Positions 7,609-10,237 of a stretch of 10,237 nt of DNA are shown one piece after another. The notes under the pieces were generated by a model. The model saw only the letters and a program-made list of their open reading frames with translations, was not told the origin of the DNA and searched no databases. Origin of the DNA: Acinetobacter sp. N54.MGS-139 (lineage in GTDB: Bacteria > Pseudomonadota > Gammaproteobacteria > Burkholderiales > Burkholderiaceae_F); assembly GCA_000980495.1 (NCBI GenBank), contig LARN01000052.1, forward strand, positions 1 through 10,237, read 5' to 3'. A program made the position numbers and the translations under genes. Within the stretch, counting starts at the first letter, position 1. Each line of letters begins with the position of its first letter.

Positions 7609-8028
7609 ATGTTTGAATACGAACTTAAAAAGTTAAATCTCAGCGAAAAACGCGAACAGCAGCTCAAGCTTCCTTATATCGCAAAGGATGTTGAGACGAT
7701 TCGCATCATGACCGAGATTTACTGCCATGCTCATCACAACACCAAAGAAGGGTTATGCCCGGAGTGCGAGGAGTTCTATTTATATTCCGTAAAAAGACTC
7801 GCTTGCTGTCCCTTCGGAGAGAAGAAACCCGTCTGCGCAAAATGCAAAATTCATTGCTATGGGAAAGGATACAAGGAGAGGGCTAAAGAAATTATGGCTT
7901 TTTCCGGTCCGAAGCTGCTGCTCAAGCACCCCATTCTTTCGATGAGACATATCATGGCGCTCTTCCGCGAACCTCCGGAAAAACCTACCGCAGCCAAACC
8001 GCGTCCATTGGTAAAAGAAAACAATTAA
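7609..8028 (+). CDS. YgbA-like protein (nitrous oxide-stimulated promoter family)
   Basis: A 139-residue soluble protein matching the small YgbA family (Pfam 'nitrous oxide-stimulated promoter'). E. coli ygbA is induced by nitric oxide under NsrR control; its biochemical role is not settled to my knowledge. Diagnostic features are HAHHN near 40-44, LCPEC (Cys50, Cys53), RLACCPFG (Cys66, Cys67), KPVCAKCKIHCYG (Cys76, Cys79, Cys83) and FSGPKLLLKHPILSMRH near 100-116. The paired cysteines suggest metal or cluster binding, which is inference. I chose the ATG at 7609 rather than the in-frame TTG at 7588, because GGTGGG lies 6-11 bases before the ATG and family members begin close to this point. 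The gene faces away from the molybdoenzyme and converges on the flavoprotein gene, with a hairpin between them. The context suggests a response to oxidised nitrogen or sulfur species. Confidence 0.88.
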   Translation: MFEYELKKLNLSEKREQQLKLPYIAKDVETIRIMTEIYCHAHHNTKEGLCPECEEFYLYSVKRLACCPFGEKKPVCAKCKIHCYGKGYKERAKEIMAFSGPKLLLKHPILSMRHIMALFREPPEKPTAAKPRPLVKENN

Positions 8029-8053
8029 GCTGCCGGAGTTTTTCTACGGCAGC
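8029..8053. terminator. Stem-loop between convergent genes, probably a two-way terminator
   Basis: GCTGCCG (8029-8035) pairs perfectly with CGGCAGC (8047-8053) around an 11-base loop. It starts one base after the YgbA-like stop codon and lies 23 bases past the end of the flavoprotein gene on the other strand. The minus-strand tail (TTAATTGTTTTCTTTT) is T-rich. The plus-strand tail is only A/T-rich, so termination of the flavoprotein transcript is the better supported direction. Confidence 0.6.
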
Positions 8054-8076
8054 CCTCTAATTATTAATAGCTAATA

Positions 8077-9587
8077 TTATTTTTTAGCGTCTTTTATCAC
8101 GGTTTCTCCGGCTAATTTGCCGTTGACCAAGCAGTCCATCACTGCGTTTGCACCAATTCTGACCGCACCGTGGATGCCGCCCGTGCATTCACCGGCCGCA
8201 TAAAGTCCCGGGATCGGTTTGTCGTCAACAACTGACAAGACACGGGTCGAAGTATCCGTTGCGATACCGCCCATCGTGTGGTGGATCTTCGGGCTCATTT
8301 CGGAAACGTAGTAGGGCGCATGAGTCAAAGGCTTGATGTCCTTATCCAGCTTGCGTCCGAATTCCCTATCTTTTCCGCTTTCGATAGCTTTGTTGAAATC
8401 GGCAAAGGTCTGTTTGAGTGCTTCCGGATTCATGCCATATGCCTGAGCTAGAGCATCGAGACTTGCATATTCCTTAACCGCACCGTTCTTTCTTAAGATG
8501 TCCATGGCGCCTGGACGCACTTTGTTGAAAGAGGCAACGCCGACAGAGTCGGTCACGGAGATTGTCTTTCCTCCGGCATCCAGCACTTTGAAGATCGCAT
8601 CGGTCGTCGTTTTGCGATCACCGAATTCATCGGTGAAACGCTTGCCGGTCTTGGTGTTAATCCACAGACCGTACAGAGAGCCGCCGACGCTGGCAAAATG
8701 CGAGCCCATCCCCATGCCTTCTTCGTCCGGTGAAGTGTTCGGTAGGAACTGAATCCAGTCGGCCTGGATGATGTTGGCTCCGATTCGGCTGGCTTCGCGC
8801 ATGAGTTCAGCGGTAGCGCCGGGTTGGTTCGTCGTTTTAAGATTACCGGTTAACTTCGGATCGAGGCGAGTTCTATAGCCAACGTCAGCCGAGAAGCCGC
8901 CGAAGGCGAGGATCACACCATCTTTGGCCTTGATTTCAACAGGTTTACCGGAACCTTCTTTGCCGAACTTGTAGCCTTCCAGAGCTGTAACACCAATGAC
9001 ACGACCGTTTTTGTTTTTATCTAAACAAATGACTTTCACACTGGTAACAACAGGAACGCCGAGTTCTTTGAGCTTTTTCATGAACGGAATCAAGATGCCT
9101 TGTCCGGTTCCTTCTTCGGTAATCAGGCAGCGGCGTGCAGAGTGTCCGCCTTTACCAGTCAAGTCAGTACGCCAAACGACGCCTTGTTTCTTGGTCCACT
9201 CAAATGTGGGAGCAGCAAGCTCGGTCACGACTTTGATGTGCTCAGGGTCCCCAAGGCCTAAACCGATGCGTTTCATATCGGCTGCAAGTTTGGCCGGAGA
9301 GTCCTCAATGCTTGTTCTTTCTGGACGGAAGAGCCGGGAATAGCCATCATGCCCCCGGAACGGGAAGAGTTACCGCCGGCAACCTGCATTTTTTCCAGAA
9401 CAATAACTTTGGCACCTTTTTCAGCTGCTGAGATTGCGGCTGCAAGACCGGCAAATCCGGAACCGATCACGATGACATCGTATTCAGAGGCTAACTTTTG
9501 CGTCTGAGCAAAGGCGAGGGAAGGGAGGGTGGAGCAAATCGCTCCTGACACGATTACTTGAAGCATGCTTCTGCGAAAAAGCTGCAT
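8077..9587 (-). pseudogene. Secreted FAD-dependent reductase (flavocytochrome c / fumarate-reductase superfamily), one frameshift
   Basis: After one correction it reads as about 503 residues. The ATG at 9587 is set by AAGGAG 6 bases upstream. The N-terminus [17 protein letters not shown] ends in SLAFAQ, a twin-arginine-like signal with a likely AFA cleavage site, so the enzyme acts in the periplasm. [18 protein letters not shown] is the FAD-binding fold and GGNSSRSGG follows. The frame breaks near 9311: restoring one G (CAAG to CAAGG on the coding strand) gives [16 protein letters not shown], normal for the family. The active-site Arg in GDRKTTTDAI, HHTMGG and GAVRIGANA match Fcc3 Arg402, His504 and Arg544. 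The Fcc3 His365 motif QAHPT reads QFLPN here, replacing His with Leu, so the substrate is probably not fumarate. No haem-binding CxxCH is present, so electrons would come from a separate cytochrome, not found nearby. The IS5-family element ends 33 bases upstream. Confidence 0.88.
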
Positions 9588-9593
9588 TTTTTT

Positions 9594-9599
9594 CTCCTT
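9594..9599 (-). promoter_or_regulatory. Ribosome binding site of the flavoprotein gene
   Basis: AAGGAG on the minus strand, 6 bases before the ATG at 9587. It decides the start: an in-frame upstream start at 9635 would lie inside the IS end and would add residues ahead of a normal signal peptide. Confidence 0.75.
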
Positions 9600-9628
9600 T
9601 TTGGTGATTTTTATTAATAAGGAACCTC

Positions 9629-9657
9629 TGCACAAAAGGTGGGTGATATGCTATAAT
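9629..9657 (+). promoter_or_regulatory. Transposase promoter inside the IS end
   Basis: A perfect -10 TATAAT at 9652-9657 lies 17 bases after TGCACA (9629-9634, four of six matches to TTGACA), which overlaps the terminal repeat. Spacing is ideal. Transcription would begin at about 9663-9666, leaving a leader of about 20 bases. An overlap of this kind could let transposase bound at the end repress its own promoter. Confidence 0.6.
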
Positions 9658-9660
9658 TAG

Positions 9661-9679
9661 CACACTACCGAAAAGTGTG
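9661..9679 (+). repeat. Stem-loop in the transposase leader
   Basis: CACACT (9661-9666) pairs with AGTGTG (9674-9679) around a 7-base loop, ending 3 bases before the ATG. There is no clear Shine-Dalgarno sequence in this leader. A transcript entering from outside would carry the whole hairpin over the start region, whereas one from the internal promoter would begin inside the stem. This is the arrangement IS10 and IS50 use to avoid activation by outside transcription; for this element it is inference. Confidence 0.4.
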
Positions 9680-9682
9680 ATT

Positions 9683-10237
9683 ATGAAGATTAAAGCCCCC
9701 ACATTCGCTGATTTATTTGCAGAAACCTCACCGCAGCTGGGCGGTGCCAGAAGAACAAAGTTCCTGGAGACTTTAGACCGCATCATTCCTTGGCAGGACT
9801 TGAAATCTTTGATAGGCCCTTATTACAGTGAAGGCAAACGCGGCGCTCAGCCTTATCCTCTGGAACTCATGATCCGCATTCATTTCCTTCAGCTGGTTTA
9901 TAACCTTTCTGATCCCATGTGTGAGGAGACGCTTCACGACTCGTTCGCATGCCGCCGCTTTGTCGGTCTGACGATGGATTCAAAATGTCCCGATGAGACC
10001 ACGATCCTACGTTTCCGTCATCTCCTTGAGAAAAACGTTCTGGACAAACAAGTCTTTGATTTGTTCAAGCAGCAGCTTACCGCCAGGGGGCTTCTGTTCA
10101 GCAAGGGCACGATTGTTGACGGCTCTTTTATTGAAGCGCCGAGTTCGACGAAAAACGCCGACAAAAAGCGAGATCCTGAAATGCGTTCAGCGAAGAAAGG
10201 CAGCAACTGGCACTTCGGAATGAAGATGCACATTGGT
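9683..10237 (+). CDS. IS5-family transposase, 5' part
   Basis: The frame is open from the ATG at 9683 to the window end (185 codons) with no stop. An N-terminal domain (FADLFAETS, then IRIHFLQLVYNLSDPMCEETLHDS, residues 65-87) and PDETTILRFRHLLEK (103-117) are typical of the IS5 group. The first DDE catalytic residue is Asp146 in GTIVDGSFIEAPSSTKN. It is followed by the conserved KKRDPEM and KKGSNWHFGMKMHIG, where the second catalytic Asp should lie just past the window edge. The ATG is 26 bases after the TATAAT box; an in-frame GTG at 9677 would add two residues. The gene points away from the flavoprotein gene. The visible part is intact, so the element may be active. Confidence 0.9.
   Translation, partial: MKIKAPTFADLFAETSPQLGGARRTKFLETLDRIIPWQDLKSLIGPYYSEGKRGAQPYPLELMIRIHFLQLVYNLSDPMCEETLHDSFACRRFVGLTMDSKCPDETTILRFRHLLEKNVLDKQVFDLFKQQLTARGLLFSKGTIVDGSFIEAPSSTKNADKKRDPEMRSAKKGSNWHFGMKMHIG

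Larger units (their letters stand above)
9621..10237 (+). mobile_element. IS5-family insertion sequence, left part
   Basis: The element appears to start with the terminal inverted repeat GGAACCTCTGCACAAAA at 9621-9637, a form common at ends of IS5-group elements, just after TTATTAATAA. The transposase gene follows, and the element runs out of the window. The right end and a target duplication cannot be seen; TAA or a four-base ATAA immediately left of 9621 are the candidates. The boundary is inferred from the repeat-like start and from the flavoprotein leader ending there. Confidence 0.7.

Noticed and set aside
1..10237. Composite transposon formed by the two mobile elements
   Set aside because: The left element (TnpB type) and right element (IS5 type) are unrelated and cannot mobilise the interval together in the usual way.

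Overview
The window looks like an accessory stretch of a host-associated, anaerobically respiring proteobacterial chromosome. GC is intermediate by eye. The gene content (cytoplasmic S/N-oxide molybdoenzyme, secreted fumarate-reductase-type flavoprotein, YgbA-type protein, MmgE/PrpD enzyme) would suit a gut betaproteobacterium of the Sutterellaceae type. That placement is inference from gene content, not from a marker gene.

Layout. (1) 1-585: the 3' half of a TnpB nuclease gene of an IS200/IS605 or IS1341-like element, running in from the left. Its end is fused directly to (2) about 564-1202: the C-terminal effector-binding part of a LysR-type regulator that has lost its DNA-binding half, apparently through the insertion. 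(3) 1319-2674: an MmgE/PrpD-family dehydratase/decarboxylase gene broken by two compensating one-base frameshifts, with its catalytic residues otherwise preserved. (4) 3545-4918 and 2735-3496, both minus strand: a MATE-family efflux pump followed by an SGNH/GDSL hydrolase, probably one transcript. (5) 5049-7412, minus strand: a full-length BisC/DMSO-reductase-type molybdoenzyme without an export signal, followed by a hairpin. (6) 7609-8028, plus strand: a YgbA-like ('nitrous oxide-stimulated promoter' family) cysteine-rich protein, transcribed divergently from the molybdoenzyme across a shared 196-base control region that holds a Fur-box-like site. (7) 8077-9587, minus strand: a secreted flavoprotein reductase of the fumarate/urocanate reductase superfamily, with one apparent frameshift and a changed active-site His. 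(8) 9621-end: the left end and first 185 codons of an IS5-family element, inserted 33 bases upstream of the flavoprotein start.

How the parts relate. The molybdoenzyme and the flavoprotein both suit reduction of alternative electron acceptors or repair of oxidised metabolites. The YgbA-type neighbour belongs to a family linked to nitric-oxide stress in E. coli. The MATE/SGNH pair and the PrpD-like gene (probably once controlled by the LysR) are metabolic or transport cargo. Two unrelated mobile elements bound the stretch, and both hit regulation: one removes a regulator's DNA-binding domain, the other displaces a promoter region. All three frameshifts are one-base changes at or beside runs of the same base, so sequencing or assembly error must be excluded before calling the genes dead. 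I see no tRNA, rRNA, CRISPR array or clearly undescribed multi-gene system.
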